Below, in pieces: positions 17,300 to 27,294 of a stretch of 64,000 bases of DNA (position 1 is the first letter of the stretch; every line of letters starts with the position of its first letter). Source of the DNA: Saprospiraceae bacterium. GTDB lineage: Bacteria; Bacteroidota; Bacteroidia; Chitinophagales; Saprospiraceae. Location of the stretch: NCBI GenBank assembly GCA_028284395.1, contig JANQRV010000339.1:1-64000 (forward strand), in the 5' to 3' direction. Under the pieces are notes generated by a model that was not told the origin of the DNA, searched no databases, and saw only the letters and a program-made list of their open reading frames with translations. The position numbers and the translations under genes are program-made.

Positions 17300-17911
17300 T
17301 TACTTATGCCGTTCTCGCAAAATTTCTTCTACATCCTCTAAAGCGAAGCCCTTTTCCGTTAATAGTACCAGAAAATGATACAGGAGGTCGGAGGCTTCAT
17401 TGAGAAAGAGGTCGTTGTTCTGGTCTTTTGCCTCGATGACCAATTCTACTGCTTCTTCCCCTACTTTTTGAGCGATCTTATTGATGCCTTTCTGAAAAAG
17501 TCGATTGGTATAGGACCCTTCCTGGGGATTGGCTTTTCGTTCTTCGATTATGCGTTGAAGCCGGGCCAGGAAGCCACCGCGATTGATTTCGTCGAAACAA
17601 GTATCGGCTCCAGTGTGGCAGGCGGGACCTACTGGATCAACTTTGATGAGCAGCGTATCGTAGTCACAGTCGTGCAAAATTTTCTTAAGGTGAAGAAAAT
17701 TGCCAGAGGTTTCTCCTTTTGTCCACAGCCTCCCTTTTGAGCGGCTAAAGAAAGTGACCTTTCCCGATTCAATAGTTGCCTTTAACGCTTCTTCATTCAT
17801 GTAGGCAACCATGAGAACTTTTTGGCTGATGTAATCTTGAACGACTGCTGGTACCAAGCCATCAGATTTTGTGAAGTTGATCTTGGAAATGTCTTTTTGT
17901 AAAATTCTCAC
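17300..17911 (-). CDS. hisIE: Phosphoribosyl-AMP cyclohydrolase / phosphoribosyl-ATP pyrophosphatase
   Basis: This 203-residue bifunctional enzyme performs steps two and three of histidine biosynthesis. Residues 1 to about 110 are the HisI cyclohydrolase with FFSRSKGRLWTKGETSGN and the zinc-binding HDCDYDTLL and PACHTGADTCF motifs. The rest is the HisE pyrophosphatase with SYTNRLFQKGINKIAQKVGEEAVELVIEA and the all-alpha end. It starts with GTG at 17911, 20 bases after hisF. The order hisF-hisIE is the usual end of a his operon, but the upstream his genes are not in the window. Confidence 0.95.
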   Translation of the reverse strand: MRILQKDISKINFTKSDGLVPAVVQDYISQKVLMVAYMNEEALKATIESGKVTFFSRSKGRLWTKGETSGNFLHLKKILHDCDYDTLLIKVDPVGPACHTGADTCFDEINRGGFLARLQRIIEERKANPQEGSYTNRLFQKGINKIAQKVGEEAVELVIEAKDQNNDLFLNEASDLLYHFLVLLTEKGFALEDVEEILRERHK

Positions 17912-17931
17912 GTTATCTCGTTTTTTTGGGT

Positions 17932-18699
17932 TTAGTGTATATTGGACAACCGCATGGGCAAGCCCTTATCTTGTAGAAATTGTTTTAGTTCCGGAATTCC
18001 GATCTCCTTAAAGTGAAAGATGCTGGCGGCAAGCCCGGCATCGGCTTTACCTTCCGTAAACACCTCGTAGAAGTGATCCATGGTGCCCGCTCCTCCCGAT
18101 GCAATGACTGGAATGTGAAGATCGGTCGAGATCTTTGCCAGCGCCTGGCAGGCAAAGCCAGCTTTTGTTCCATCGTGATCCATGGAGGTGAAAAGAATTT
18201 CGCCCGCCCCTCTTTCTTGGCATTCATGAGTCCATTCAAAAAGTCGGCGTTCGGTCGGAATTCGGCCGCCACTCAAGTGGACAATCCAGTCTTCGGCCAC
18301 ATTTTTGGCATCCACGGCAACCACGACAAATTGACTTCCAAATTGCTGAGCCAGTTCATCCACTAGTTTTGGGTTTTTAACCGCAGCAGAATTAATGGAT
18401 ATTTTGTCGGCACCGGATTCTAACATAATGCGAGCGTCTTCTACGGATCGGATACCACCACCGATGGTAAATGGGATGTTTAAATTTTCAGCGATCTTTT
18501 TGGCCAAGGCAGAAAGGGTTTTCCTTTTTTCATGCGTGGCGGTGATGTCGAGGAACACCAATTCGTCGGCGCCCTGGTCGCTGTAAAGTTTGCCGAGTTC
18601 AACGGGGTCGCCAGCATCTCGAAGGTTGACGAAGTTGATACCCTTTACCGTTCTGCCATCTTTGATATCCAGACAGGGAATGATTCTCTTAGCCAGCAT
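17932..18699 (-). CDS. hisF: Imidazole glycerol phosphate synthase, cyclase subunit
   Basis: HisF joins with the HisH glutaminase to make imidazole glycerol phosphate and AICAR. The 255-residue TIM barrel from the ATG at 18699 shows [20 protein letters not shown] with the first catalytic aspartate, [13 protein letters not shown], the phosphate-binding [12 protein letters not shown] and VVAVDAKN with the second aspartate, and [14 protein letters not shown] longer in-frame reading from 18774 would add a basic tail unlike the family. HisH and HisA genes are absent here: hisF stands alone with hisIE, diverging from ligA. Confidence 0.95.
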   Translation of the reverse strand: MLAKRIIPCLDIKDGRTVKGINFVNLRDAGDPVELGKLYSDQGADELVFLDITATHEKRKTLSALAKKIAENLNIPFTIGGGIRSVEDARIMLESGADKISINSAAVKNPKLVDELAQQFGSQFVVVAVDAKNVAEDWIVHLSGGRIPTERRLFEWTHECQERGAGEILFTSMDHDGTKAGFACQALAKISTDLHIPVIASGGAGTMDHFYEVFTEGKADAGLAASIFHFKEIGIPELKQFLQDKGLPMRLSNIH

Positions 18700-18749
18700 G
18701 GATTCTTTTTTTGACTGTAAAGATATTTTCTTGCGGGGTATTTTTCGGA

Positions 18750-18757
18750 TATATTTG
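18750..18757 (+). promoter_or_regulatory. -7 box TATATTTG of ligA promoter
   Basis: Exact TAnnTTTG match 37 bases before the ATG at 18795, with a TTG at 18731-18733 about 16 bases upstream that could serve as a weak -33 element. Confidence 0.55.
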
Positions 18758-18794
18758 TGGTGTTTCAACCCCATTGTTCAATTAAAAGATGTAA

Positions 18795-20920
18795 ATGTAC
18801 TCGAAGACGGTCCAGAAATCACTTTTTGAACTATCCAAAAAATACTTAAATGAGGAAAAAAGTTCCTCCGTTGAAGTTGCAATCGAAGATTTGCGTCGGC
18901 TGATTAACTATCATGAATGGCGCTATTATGTCCTGAATGATCCGGTTGTCAGTGATTTCGAATACGATTCCCTCTACAAGAAGCTGGAAGCATTGGAGGC
19001 CGAAAAACCAAGTCTCATTACTCCAGACTCTCCCACACAAAGGGTTTCAGCCGATTTGACCGATGATTTTCCATCGGTGGAGCATCTCCTCCCCATGCTA
19101 TCTCTCGACAATACTTACAACGCCGAAGATTTACAGGATTTTGATACACAAGTCCGTAAGCTGGGGGGTATTGAAGAGGGGGTTGAAATTGAGTACGTAG
19201 TAGAACCGAAATACGACGGTGGAAGTATTGCTTTGGTATACGAGGATAACCACCTCCTGCGCGCTGCAACCCGAGGCAATGGCACCAAAGGGGAGGAAAT
19301 GACCGCCAATGCGCGGACCATTAAATCCATTCCATTGAAGGCAGATTTTGCGGGACGTGGCATTCACCGCGCTGAACTTAGGGGGGAGGTGGTGATCCGA
19401 AAGGACGTCTTTAATAAAATGAATGAGGCCCGGGCGAAGGAAGGGCTGGCACTTTTTGCGAATGCACGAAATACCGCATCGGGCGGGCTTCGAATGAAGG
19501 ACCCGAAAGCGGCTTCAAAGAGAGGTTTGGTGGCATTTGCCTTCCAGTTGGGGTTTGCCGAGGATGCCTCCGGGCAAAACGTATTGTCCAACTTCCGAAC
19601 CCATGATGAAAGTATAGAAATGTTGAGCAATCTGGGCTTCAAAGTGCCTACGGAAGAGCGAAAGGTCTGTAAACACATATCGGAAGTAGTAGAATTTTGC
19701 CAGTTTGGGAAGCCAAAAGGGAGGACTACCCCTTTGAGATCGATGGAATGGTCGTGAAGGTGAATAGTCGGGAACTCCAAGAAAAATGTGGCTATACCAG
19801 TCACCATCCGCGATGGGCGGTAGCATATAAATTTAAGGCAAAGCAAGCAACTACCAAATTGCTCAGCGTAGAATATCAAGTTGGCAAGATTGGATCTATT
19901 ACACCGGTTGCTAAATTGGAACCGGTTTCTTTAGCGGGTGTCACCATTTCTTCTGTTTCTCTGCACAATGAAGACTTCATTCTCGAGAAGGACTTGAAGT
20001 TGGGAGATACCGTTTTAGTGGAGCGAGCGGGGGATGTGATTCCCTACATCGTCAAAGCAATGGGAGATCTAAGAGATGGATCGGAGAAAACCATTAGCTT
20101 TCCCGATCAATGTCCGATCAATGATACCGATCAACCAGTCGATCTGACAAGGGTAGAAGGGGAGGCAGCGTGGCGTTGCCCAAATTGCGTTTGTGGTGCC
20201 CAGGATCTTCAGCGGATGATCTTTCACGTATCGAAGGATGCAATGGATATTGAAGGGTTTGGTAGAAGCATTGTGGAGCGCTTTCATAAGATCGGCTGGT
20301 TAAGGACGATTGCGGATATTTATCGGCTTGATTTTGATGCGATTGCTGAACTGGAGGGGTTTGGCGAAAAGTCGGCAAAGAATATGCAATCCTCCATAGA
20401 AAGAGCAAAACAGAATCCCATTCATCGTCTGTTGCATAGCTTAAGCATTCATCACCTCGGTAAAAAAGTTTCTAAGCTGCTGGCTGCCGAAATAAAACAT
20501 GTACTGGACCTTCAAAATTGGGTGCTGGAGGACTATACAAATATCAATGATGTTGGACCAATTGTTGCGGAAAATGTTATGGCGTTCTTTCAGAAACCAT
20601 CGAATGTGGAATTGTTGGAGACGATGGAGTCACTTGGGGTAAACTTACATCAAAAAGAAGAAGATAAGCCCCGCCAGGTTGCCGCAGACGCTCCCCTGGC
20701 CGGAAAAACCATCTTGTTTACAGGAAGCTTGCAACAATTGGGTAGAAAGGAAGCGAAAGATCGAGCCGAGGCAGCCGGTGCTCGAAACCTCAGTGCGGTC
20801 AGTTCAAAGTTGAATATCCTGGTGGTCGGAGAGAAAGCGGGATCAAAGCTTAAGAAAGCCCAGGAGTTGGGAACCGTTGATATCATGACTGAAGCCCAGT
20901 TTCTCGAATTGGTATCATAG
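18795..20920 (+). CDS. ligA: NAD-dependent DNA ligase, interrupted by a one-base frameshift
   Basis: LigA seals nicks in replication and repair with NAD. The N-terminal part (18795-19757 frame) holds the Ia domain, the adenylation motif EPKYDGGSIAL with catalytic K139 and the NARNTASGGLRMKD motif. The C-terminal part is in the -1 frame to 20920 with the FEIDGMVVKVN and AVAYKFKAKQA motifs, OB fold, a Cys cluster, helix-hairpin-helix repeats and a BRCT domain. The switch is at about 19701-19708 (CAGTTTGG): one added T would give Q-F-W-E-A-K-R and a 708-residue ligase. The zinc finger has CPIND instead of CPxC. It ends overlapping the convergent TPR gene by 6 bases. Confidence 0.93.
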
Positions 20921-21439
20921 ATTCTTTTGCAAAGCCAGTGCTTCTTCCCTTTTAAAAGTTGGTTGCAGTGAAAGGTAGTTGGTCAGCAGCTTTTTGGCCT
21001 GGTTCTCCTGTTCGAGCTGGAGGTAAATCAAAATCTGATACCAGAGTGCGGGGTGATAATAATCGGAATTGGAGGAAATTTTTTTTAAACTTTCCATAGC
21101 TGGTTGAAATTGTTCTTGTACCAGCAGTGCGCAGGCTCTGAAGAGTTGAATGTCTTCGCTTTTTGGGTGATAAGGGATTTGGTCGAATAAAATCAATGCC
21201 TGGTCGTAGCGTTCCTCAGAGTATAGCCTGAAGGCTTGCTCTGTGAGGTTGGTGGGGGCTCGGTTTGGTGGAAGCTTCAGGTAATCATTGGGATGTGGCT
21301 CAAAAAGTGCTTCGAAAGATGGTTCAATCCTTCCCGCCGCCGAAAAAGGCCAAAACTGGATGCAAAGCAACAAAACAATGGCCAGAACGAGGATTGACCT
21401 GATTGCGGAAAATAAACTCCTTTGATTTTCTTTACCCAT
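20915..21439 (-). CDS. Membrane-anchored tetratricopeptide-like protein
   Basis: The 174-residue protein has one N-terminal membrane helix (about residues 12-32, SILVLAIVLLLCIQFWPF) and a soluble tail of helical repeats that look like two or three TPR units (AFRLYSEERYDQALILFDQIP; FQPAMESLKKI; LQLEQENQAKKLLTNYL). TPRs mediate protein-protein contacts; the tail should face the periplasm if the short N-terminus is cytoplasmic. I do not recognise a named family. Upstream lies a short inverted repeat (ATTTGTA / TACAAAT, 21445-21462) just before its start. Confidence 0.7.
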   Translation of the reverse strand: MGKENQRSLFSAIRSILVLAIVLLLCIQFWPFSAAGRIEPSFEALFEPHPNDYLKLPPNRAPTNLTEQAFRLYSEERYDQALILFDQIPYHPKSEDIQLFRACALLVQEQFQPAMESLKKISSNSDYYHPALWYQILIYLQLEQENQAKKLLTNYLSLQPTFKREEALALQKNL

Positions 21440-21444
21440 AATGT

Positions 21445-21462
21445 ATTTGTATTTTTACAAAT
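21445..21462. repeat. Inverted repeat ATTTGTA-TTTT-TACAAAT
   Basis: Seven-base arms flank a TTTT centre in the 221-base spacer between the TPR gene and the Crp-family gene, 6 bases from the TPR gene start. It could be an operator for the TPR gene. The rest of the spacer (21463-21660) shows no gene I trust and no tRNA. Confidence 0.35.
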
Positions 21463-21660
21463 CCTCTTTGCCCGCTTATGAGATCGCTGATTTGTCATTA
21501 GAACGATCGGCAAACTACGAACAACCAGGAAATTATGATTTTTTTCCAAGATTTGGATTTCAGTGTAATTTCCAAGACAATTCAGACTGGAATATTTTAG
21601 TAGAGCAGAACCTAAATAATGATTCGTTGTTCATTTTGATAAAAATAAACACATCCACCT

Positions 21661-22356
21661 ATGAGTAATGGTCAGCCAATTTGGTACTTCGAAAACCTGG
21701 ACGTTGCGGGCATTTTCTGTCCACAGAAAATTGGTGCCGGTGATATGGAAAAACATCCCCACAAGGTGTTCAAAAAGGGAGATTATATTTTTTTACCCGA
21801 AGAACATGCTGACAAGGTCTTCTTCATTACCGACGGGAGGGTAAAAATAGGGACGTACGGCGAAAGCGGAAAGGAAATTACCAAAGCCATTCTAACTCCC
21901 GGCGAGATATTCGGAGAACTGTCTCTCATAGGAGCTCGGAAAAGACGCGATTTTGCCTATGCCATGGAGCGAACGGAGGTTTGTATCTTAGCGGTGGGCG
22001 ATATGAAATCGTTGATGCGTGATCACAGCGGATTAAGTGTATTTCTAATGAAGATCATGGGATCCAGGATGTTGGAAATGGAACAACGGTTGGAATCACT
22101 GGTGTTTAAGGATTCACGTACCAGAATTGTTGAATTTCTGGGGAATTTGGCTAGTAGAAAAGGGCAAAGGGTTGGATATGAAATGGTTGTTCGACGTTTC
22201 ATGACACATCAGGAAATTGCTAACCTTACCGCTACATCCCGCCAAACCGTTACAACGGTCTTAAATGAATTGCGCAACAAAAATATTCTTACCTTTAATC
22301 GTCGTAGATTGCTGATCCGGGACATGGACCTCCTGGCAAAAGAAGCAGAAGTTTGA
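21661..22356 (+). CDS. Crp/Fnr family transcriptional regulator
   Basis: The 231-residue protein has an N-terminal cyclic-nucleotide-binding-type beta barrel (about 30-140, with GEIFGELSLIGARKRRDFAYA where cAMP would bind) and a C-terminal winged helix with MTHQEIANLTATSRQTVTTVLNELRNKNIL. There is no N-terminal cysteine cluster of the Fnr type, so oxygen sensing through an iron-sulphur centre is unlikely. The ligand pocket lacks a clear cAMP-binding RS pair, so the effector is open. Its stop codon overlaps the TTG start of the helicase gene, so the two are translated from one message. Confidence 0.9.
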   Translation: MSNGQPIWYFENLDVAGIFCPQKIGAGDMEKHPHKVFKKGDYIFLPEEHADKVFFITDGRVKIGTYGESGKEITKAILTPGEIFGELSLIGARKRRDFAYAMERTEVCILAVGDMKSLMRDHSGLSVFLMKIMGSRMLEMEQRLESLVFKDSRTRIVEFLGNLASRKGQRVGYEMVVRRFMTHQEIANLTATSRQTVTTVLNELRNKNILTFNRRRLLIRDMDLLAKEAEV

Positions 22357-25300
22357 TAGAAAAGTACAATCAGTTTTTCGTCAATGAAGTTCTGACACGT
22401 TTAAATGAACGCCAGAAAGCAGCAGTAGATCAGATCGAAGGCCCGGTCATGGTGATTGCGGGCCCCGGTACTGGTAAAACCCATATCCTGGCAGCTCGAG
22501 TTGGCAATATCCTATTGAAAACGGATGTCCACGCCAAGAATATTCTTTGCCTCACCTTCACGGAAGCGGCAGTCTTAGCTATGCGAAAGCGATTGCTCCG
22601 CTTTATCGGACCGGAAGCTCATCGCATCCATATTTTCACCTTTCACTCTTTTTGCAATCGGGTCATCCAAGACAACTTGGAACTGTTTGGGATGCAAGAG
22701 TTGGAGCCTTTGAGTGAACTCGAACGCATTGGCATTCTCAGAGGAATCATTGATCAATTGCCCTATCGGCATCCCTTGAGGCTTGGGCGTTCCAACCCCT
22801 ATTTTTATGAGCGTCATCTTAGGAGTTTGTTTCGCTGGATGAAATTGGAGAGATGGAGTGCAGAGGACATCCACGAAAAAACGGAAGCCTACCTTGGGGA
22901 ACTACACCTTCGAAAAGAATTTGTGTATCAGGTCAGTCGTGGGAATATTGAGAAGGGCTCCCTAAAACAAGCCAAGGCGGATGCCGTTCGGTTAAAGATG
23001 AAAAGACTGAAAGCCGCTTCAGATCTTTTTAGTTTGTACAATGAAGCTTTGGCACAGGCACGCCGATACGATTACGAAGACATGATCCTTTGGGTGATCA
23101 GAGCTTTCGAGGAACACGAATACCTATTGAAGACTTACCAGGAACAATACCAATATTTTTTAATCGATGAATTTCAGGATACCAACGGTGCGCAGAACGA
23201 AATCATTAAAAAGCTTGTGGCATATTGGGATAACCCCAATTTATTCATTGTTGGTGATGATGATCAATCCATTTTTGAATTTCAGGGGGCCAGGCTAAAA
23301 AATCTGACAGATTTTCGCCAGAAGTACATTGATGGCATTCAGCTCTATGTTTTAGACCATAATTACCGTAGTTCGCAGCGTATTTTGGATGGTGCTCATG
23401 CGCTGATTAACAAAAATGAAAAACGGATTGTACATTCATTGGGAAGTACTTCGATCGAAAAATTACTGGTTGCGAAGCATCCGGAATTTGCCGACCTCCC
23501 TTTTTTTCCGGAAGTGATCATTTTCAAAAATCGTTTTCAGGAAGACGTGGCCATCGTGCAAGCGATTCGGAAATTGCAGGAAGAAGGGGTTCCGCTGGAG
23601 GAAACGGCGGTTATTTACGCTCGTCATCGCCAATCGGTCAACATCGTTACCTTATTGGAAAAATACGGCATCCCCTACCAAACACACCGAAAGATCAATT
23701 TGCTAAATATCCCTTTGGTCATTCAGTTCCGTCAATTGTTGAGTTACCTGGCCTCCGAGCTCGAATATCCGGGGCGAGGTGATCATCAACTCTACAAGAT
23801 CCTCCACTTTCAATTTGTCGGCATTCCAAGGAGCGATATCGAGAAGATTAGTTGGCATCTTGCCAAGACCATGGACACCACAATGGGAAGGTGGGGATTG
23901 GCTATCGCCGATACCGCCTTACACAAGAAACTGGAGTTGGAGTCCGGTACTCAGATAAAGCAATTGAGCAATTTACTTCGAGAGGCCATTCAACGTTCCA
24001 CCAATTATTCGCTGCCCTACTTTATAGAGTGGTTGATTAATCAATCTGGTGTCTTGAAGTTTGTGATCGGCCATCCCGAAAAGGTTTGGTTGATACAGAT
24101 TGTTAAATCCTTTATGGATTTTGTGAAAACGGAACACAATAAGAAACCCAGGTTATCCCTAAAAGGATTGTTGGAGCTTCTAACGCAAATGGACGACAAT
24201 TATCTTCCGATCGAAGCCATCAATGAGGTAAAGGCTCATCAGGGGGTAAATTTGCTGACCGCGCACAGTGCGAAAGGATTGGAATTCCAACGCGTTTTCA
24301 TTATTGATGCCGTCAAAGAAAATTGGGAGCCCAGTAACCGAGCCGGAGCCTTTCAATTTGCCCTTCCGGATACATTGACCTATTCCGGTGAAGAGGATGC
24401 GGTAGAGGCCCGAAGGCGTTTGTTTTACGTGGCGATGACACGCGCGAAAGAAAGAGTAACCATTTCTTACAGCGAGGAAAATGGTATTGGAAAACCTTTA
24501 GAAAGAGCGCTTTTTATTGATGAGTTGATTGAAGGAAGTTCCATTGTAGAACGGCACGAAGTTTTGTCGGAAGAAATGATATTGGAAACTCAGATATTGG
24601 AACTGCGCGAACAAGTGATCCCTTCCATTCAAGTCCTGGACGAAAAGTGGATAGACGATTTGCTAGCTGGCCTCAAGTTGAGTACTTCGGCCCTGACGCA
24701 ATACTTGCGCTGTCCATTGGGGTTTTATTACGAATACATTTTGCGCGCTCCTTATCTTCCAAGTGAGGCCGCTACTTACGGGACTGCAATTCACGGTGCC
24801 TTGTATCAGTTTTTCGCCAATATGCTGAATCATAAAAGGAAGGCATTTGCGGCGAAAACCAATCTGTTGCAATCTTTTGAAAAAGAAATGTCTTTCCGGC
24901 GCGGGGATTTTGCGTTTCAGAACTACAAGAGATATTTGGAGCAGGGCGGACAAAATCTGTCTAATCTATACGATCGCAAAGTCAAAGAATGGCATAAAAA
25001 GGTACAGGTAGAAATGACGATTAAGGAAGTAGAAGTGGATGGTGTGCCGTTGAAAGGGACGATTGATAAAATTGAGTTTTACGAAGGCCAGCAAGCTGCC
25101 ATTGTCGATTACAAAACCGGCGGACAAGATAAGAGTAAGTTGAGTCGTCCTACTAAATCCCGACCTTACGGAGGGAACTATTGGCGACAATTGGTCTTTT
25201 ATAAGTTGTTGTACGAAAACTACGAAATTGCCCCCTCTACCGTCAAAGAGGGGAAGGTCGTTTACATAGACCCAGATGATACCGGGCAAAATCATGAAGT

Positions 25301-25493
25301 GGTTGTTCCCATTACCAAGGAAGATGTCGACCAGGTCCGGACTTTCATTAAGGATGTTTACCAAAAAATTCAGAACCACGAATTCTATCAAGGTTGTAAT
25401 AAGCCAAACTGTAAATGGTGCGGTTTCGTAAAGAACAATGATCTGGTTGCGGGTTTTTCCAACCAGCTGGTCGAAGAGTTGGATGACAAATAG
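22353..25493 (+). CDS. UvrD/PcrA-like helicase fused to a PD-(D/E)XK nuclease with a cysteine cluster
   Basis: The 1046-residue protein combines a superfamily 1A helicase with a RecB-type nuclease. Helicase motifs: QKAAVDQIEGPVMVIAGPGTGKT (Q motif and Walker A), FLIDEFQDTN (II), VGDDDQSIFEFQGA (III), LLTAHSAKGLEF (V), FYVAMTRAKER (VI). The nuclease domain (about 775-1030) has YGTAIHGALY, the catalytic IVDYKTGG and four cysteines C787, C1015, C1020 and C1023 spaced as in AddB/Cas4-type iron-sulphur nucleases. This resembles an AddA/AddB-like double-strand break repair enzyme in a single chain. The start is TTG at 22353, overlapping the Crp gene stop. Confidence 0.88.
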   Translation: MIEKYNQFFVNEVLTRLNERQKAAVDQIEGPVMVIAGPGTGKTHILAARVGNILLKTDVHAKNILCLTFTEAAVLAMRKRLLRFIGPEAHRIHIFTFHSFCNRVIQDNLELFGMQELEPLSELERIGILRGIIDQLPYRHPLRLGRSNPYFYERHLRSLFRWMKLERWSAEDIHEKTEAYLGELHLRKEFVYQVSRGNIEKGSLKQAKADAVRLKMKRLKAASDLFSLYNEALAQARRYDYEDMILWVIRAFEEHEYLLKTYQEQYQYFLIDEFQDTNGAQNEIIKKLVAYWDNPNLFIVGDDDQSIFEFQGARLKNLTDFRQKYIDGIQLYVLDHNYRSSQRILDGAHALINKNEKRIVHSLGSTSIEKLLVAKHPEFADLPFFPEVIIFKNRFQEDVAIVQAIRKLQEEGVPLEETAVIYARHRQSVNIVTLLEKYGIPYQTHRKINLLNIPLVIQFRQLLSYLASELEYPGRGDHQLYKILHFQFVGIPRSDIEKISWHLAKTMDTTMGRWGLAIADTALHKKLELESGTQIKQLSNLLREAIQRSTNYSLPYFIEWLINQSGVLKFVIGHPEKVWLIQIVKSFMDFVKTEHNKKPRLSLKGLLELLTQMDDNYLPIEAINEVKAHQGVNLLTAHSAKGLEFQRVFIIDAVKENWEPSNRAGAFQFALPDTLTYSGEEDAVEARRRLFYVAMTRAKERVTISYSEENGIGKPLERALFIDELIEGSSIVERHEVLSEEMILETQILELREQVIPSIQVLDEKWIDDLLAGLKLSTSALTQYLRCPLGFYYEYILRAPYLPSEAATYGTAIHGALYQFFANMLNHKRKAFAAKTNLLQSFEKEMSFRRGDFAFQNYKRYLEQGGQNLSNLYDRKVKEWHKKVQVEMTIKEVEVDGVPLKGTIDKIEFYEGQQAAIVDYKTGGQDKSKLSRPTKSRPYGGNYWRQLVFYKLLYENYEIAPSTVKEGKVVYIDPDDTGQNHEVVVPITKEDVDQVRTFIKDVYQKIQNHEFYQGCNKPNCKWCGFVKNNDLVAGFSNQLVEELDDK

Positions 25494-25682
25494 AGGACCT
25501 GTGCCTGGTTGTCCAAATAAATTTTTTTTTAACCTACGGCCCGTGAAATTTTATATCACAAAACAGTTCTCTTACCTAATCGACTAGGTGCTGAAAAAAA
25601 ACGATTCTAACTCTTTGTTTTTCAGTTCATCAGAAATATGTAAAAAAATCAAAATCGCATTTTTAAATACAATATAAAATCA

Positions 25683-25690
25683 TACCTTTG
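25683..25690 (+). promoter_or_regulatory. Promoter of the atp operon (-7 TACCTTTG)
   Basis: Exact TAnnTTTG box 42 bases before the atpB start, with a TTTTT stretch at about 25660-25664 at the -33 position. The 239-base spacer upstream of atpB (25494-25732) is otherwise AT-rich and holds no other recognisable element. Confidence 0.65.
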
Positions 25691-25732
25691 CACCGATTTT
25701 AAAGCCCCGTGGGGGATAAAACATTGTAGAGG

Positions 25733-26995
25733 ATGCGTTGTACGTTTCTAAGTATTTTTTTCCTTGCCATTTTTCAGGTCGCCATCTACGGACAGGACGA
25801 CCATTCCCACGACGGTCATGATTCTCATAGCGAAAGCAAAGAGCATACTGATGACCATGGTCATGACAGCCCCTGCGGCGGGCATCATGATACGGAATTT
25901 GATGCTCAAGCTACTGCTTTCCACCACATTGGTGATGCCAATGTATACAGCATTGGGCCATGGAGCATACCCTTGCCCTGTATGTTGTATGCTCCGGGTC
26001 ACGGATGGTCTTTCTTTTCTTCCGCAAAATTTGGTATTGGACATCACGGGACAGGCCACAAGGCCATTGACCGGTACGTACTAGACGGCGGAACGGTCAA
26101 ACGAATCCCCGATGAGTCCTTTCCTGCCGGAGAGGTTGAGATTGATGGAATCTTTCACAAGGAAGAAGAGAAAGGCGGCAAGAAAGTAGAATCCACTTAT
26201 GTGTGTTACGGCGGGTCTACTTACAAGGCGGATTCAAAAAGTACCGCTGATGGGGGAATGTTTGGCGGTGGAATTACATCTTTTTATGATTTTTCTTTGA
26301 CCAAGAATGTGGTAGCCATGTTGTTGGTTGTTCTCCTTTTGAGCTGGATGTTTCTCAGCATCGCCAAGGCTTATCGGGTCAGAGATGGCCGGGCTCCAAA
26401 AGGAATACAATCTTTCATCGAACCGATTTTTCTATTTATTCAGGAAGAGGTTGCCAAGCCATTCCTTGGAGCCAGATGGGAGCAATTTTTGCCCTTGATC
26501 ATGACTCTTTTCTTTTTCATTCTTGGATTGAACTTATTTGGTCAAATCCCCTTTTTGGGAGGAGCCAACGTAACTGGTAACCTCGCAGTGACCATGGTCT
26601 TAGCGGTCATTGCATTCATCGTTACCAATATTAATGGTAACAAGCATTACTGGGAGCATGTGTTCTGGATGCCGGGAATTCCGGCATGGGTAAAGCCAAT
26701 CATTACTTTTGTGGAAGTTTTGGGGCTGTTTATCAAACCAATTACTTTGATGCTGCGGTTATTCGCCAACATTACGGCGGGCCACGTAGTAATTATTGTC
26801 TTTGTAGGATTGATATTTATTTTCGGTAAGTCGGGGGCCAATCCCGGAGCTGCCTGGGGAACGGCAGTCGGATCGACCTTACTGACGCTATTTATGATGT
26901 CCATCGAGCTGTTGGTTGCTTTTATTCAGGCATTCGTCTTTGCGATCCTGACTGCTTCCTACATTGGTGCAGCAATTGAAGATCACCATCACTAG
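25733..26995 (+). CDS. atpB: F0F1 ATP synthase subunit a
   Basis: Subunit a forms the proton half-channels against the c-ring. The 420-residue protein starts with a signal peptide (MRCTFLSIFFLAIFQVAIYG) and a histidine- and aspartate-rich tail (DDHSHDGHDSHSESKEHTDD) typical of Bacteroidota AtpB. Five or six membrane helices follow from about 195, including the essential arginine in LMLRLFANITAGHVV and the final helix IELLVAFIQAFVFAILTASYIGAA. It is the first gene of atpBEFHAG. A 95-base spacer before atpE contains an imperfect hairpin (ATCTTTAT / ATAAAGAT). Confidence 0.95.
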   Translation: MRCTFLSIFFLAIFQVAIYGQDDHSHDGHDSHSESKEHTDDHGHDSPCGGHHDTEFDAQATAFHHIGDANVYSIGPWSIPLPCMLYAPGHGWSFFSSAKFGIGHHGTGHKAIDRYVLDGGTVKRIPDESFPAGEVEIDGIFHKEEEKGGKKVESTYVCYGGSTYKADSKSTADGGMFGGGITSFYDFSLTKNVVAMLLVVLLLSWMFLSIAKAYRVRDGRAPKGIQSFIEPIFLFIQEEVAKPFLGARWEQFLPLIMTLFFFILGLNLFGQIPFLGGANVTGNLAVTMVLAVIAFIVTNINGNKHYWEHVFWMPGIPAWVKPIITFVEVLGLFIKPITLMLRLFANITAGHVVIIVFVGLIFIFGKSGANPGAAWGTAVGSTLLTLFMMSIELLVAFIQAFVFAILTASYIGAAIEDHHH

Positions 26996-27087
26996 GAAGA
27001 AACCAGAGGGACATCATCACTGTTGAAGATCTTTATTTTCAAGCTATATAAAGATAGTTAGTACTTTTTAACAATAAAACACAGTAA

Positions 27088-27294
<207 letters not shown>

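Noticed and set aside
19701-19725. Programmed -1 ribosomal frameshift in ligA
   Set aside because: No X-XXY-YYZ slippery heptamer in the zero frame (candidates GTTTGGG and AAAAGGG do not fit) and no strong downstream structure noted; a missing base in the T run is simpler.
21441-21668. Plus-strand reading frame of 75 codons before the Crp-family gene
   Set aside because: Amino acid composition is asparagine-rich and unlike a protein family, it lies in a promoter region and overlaps the start of the regulator gene; probably chance.
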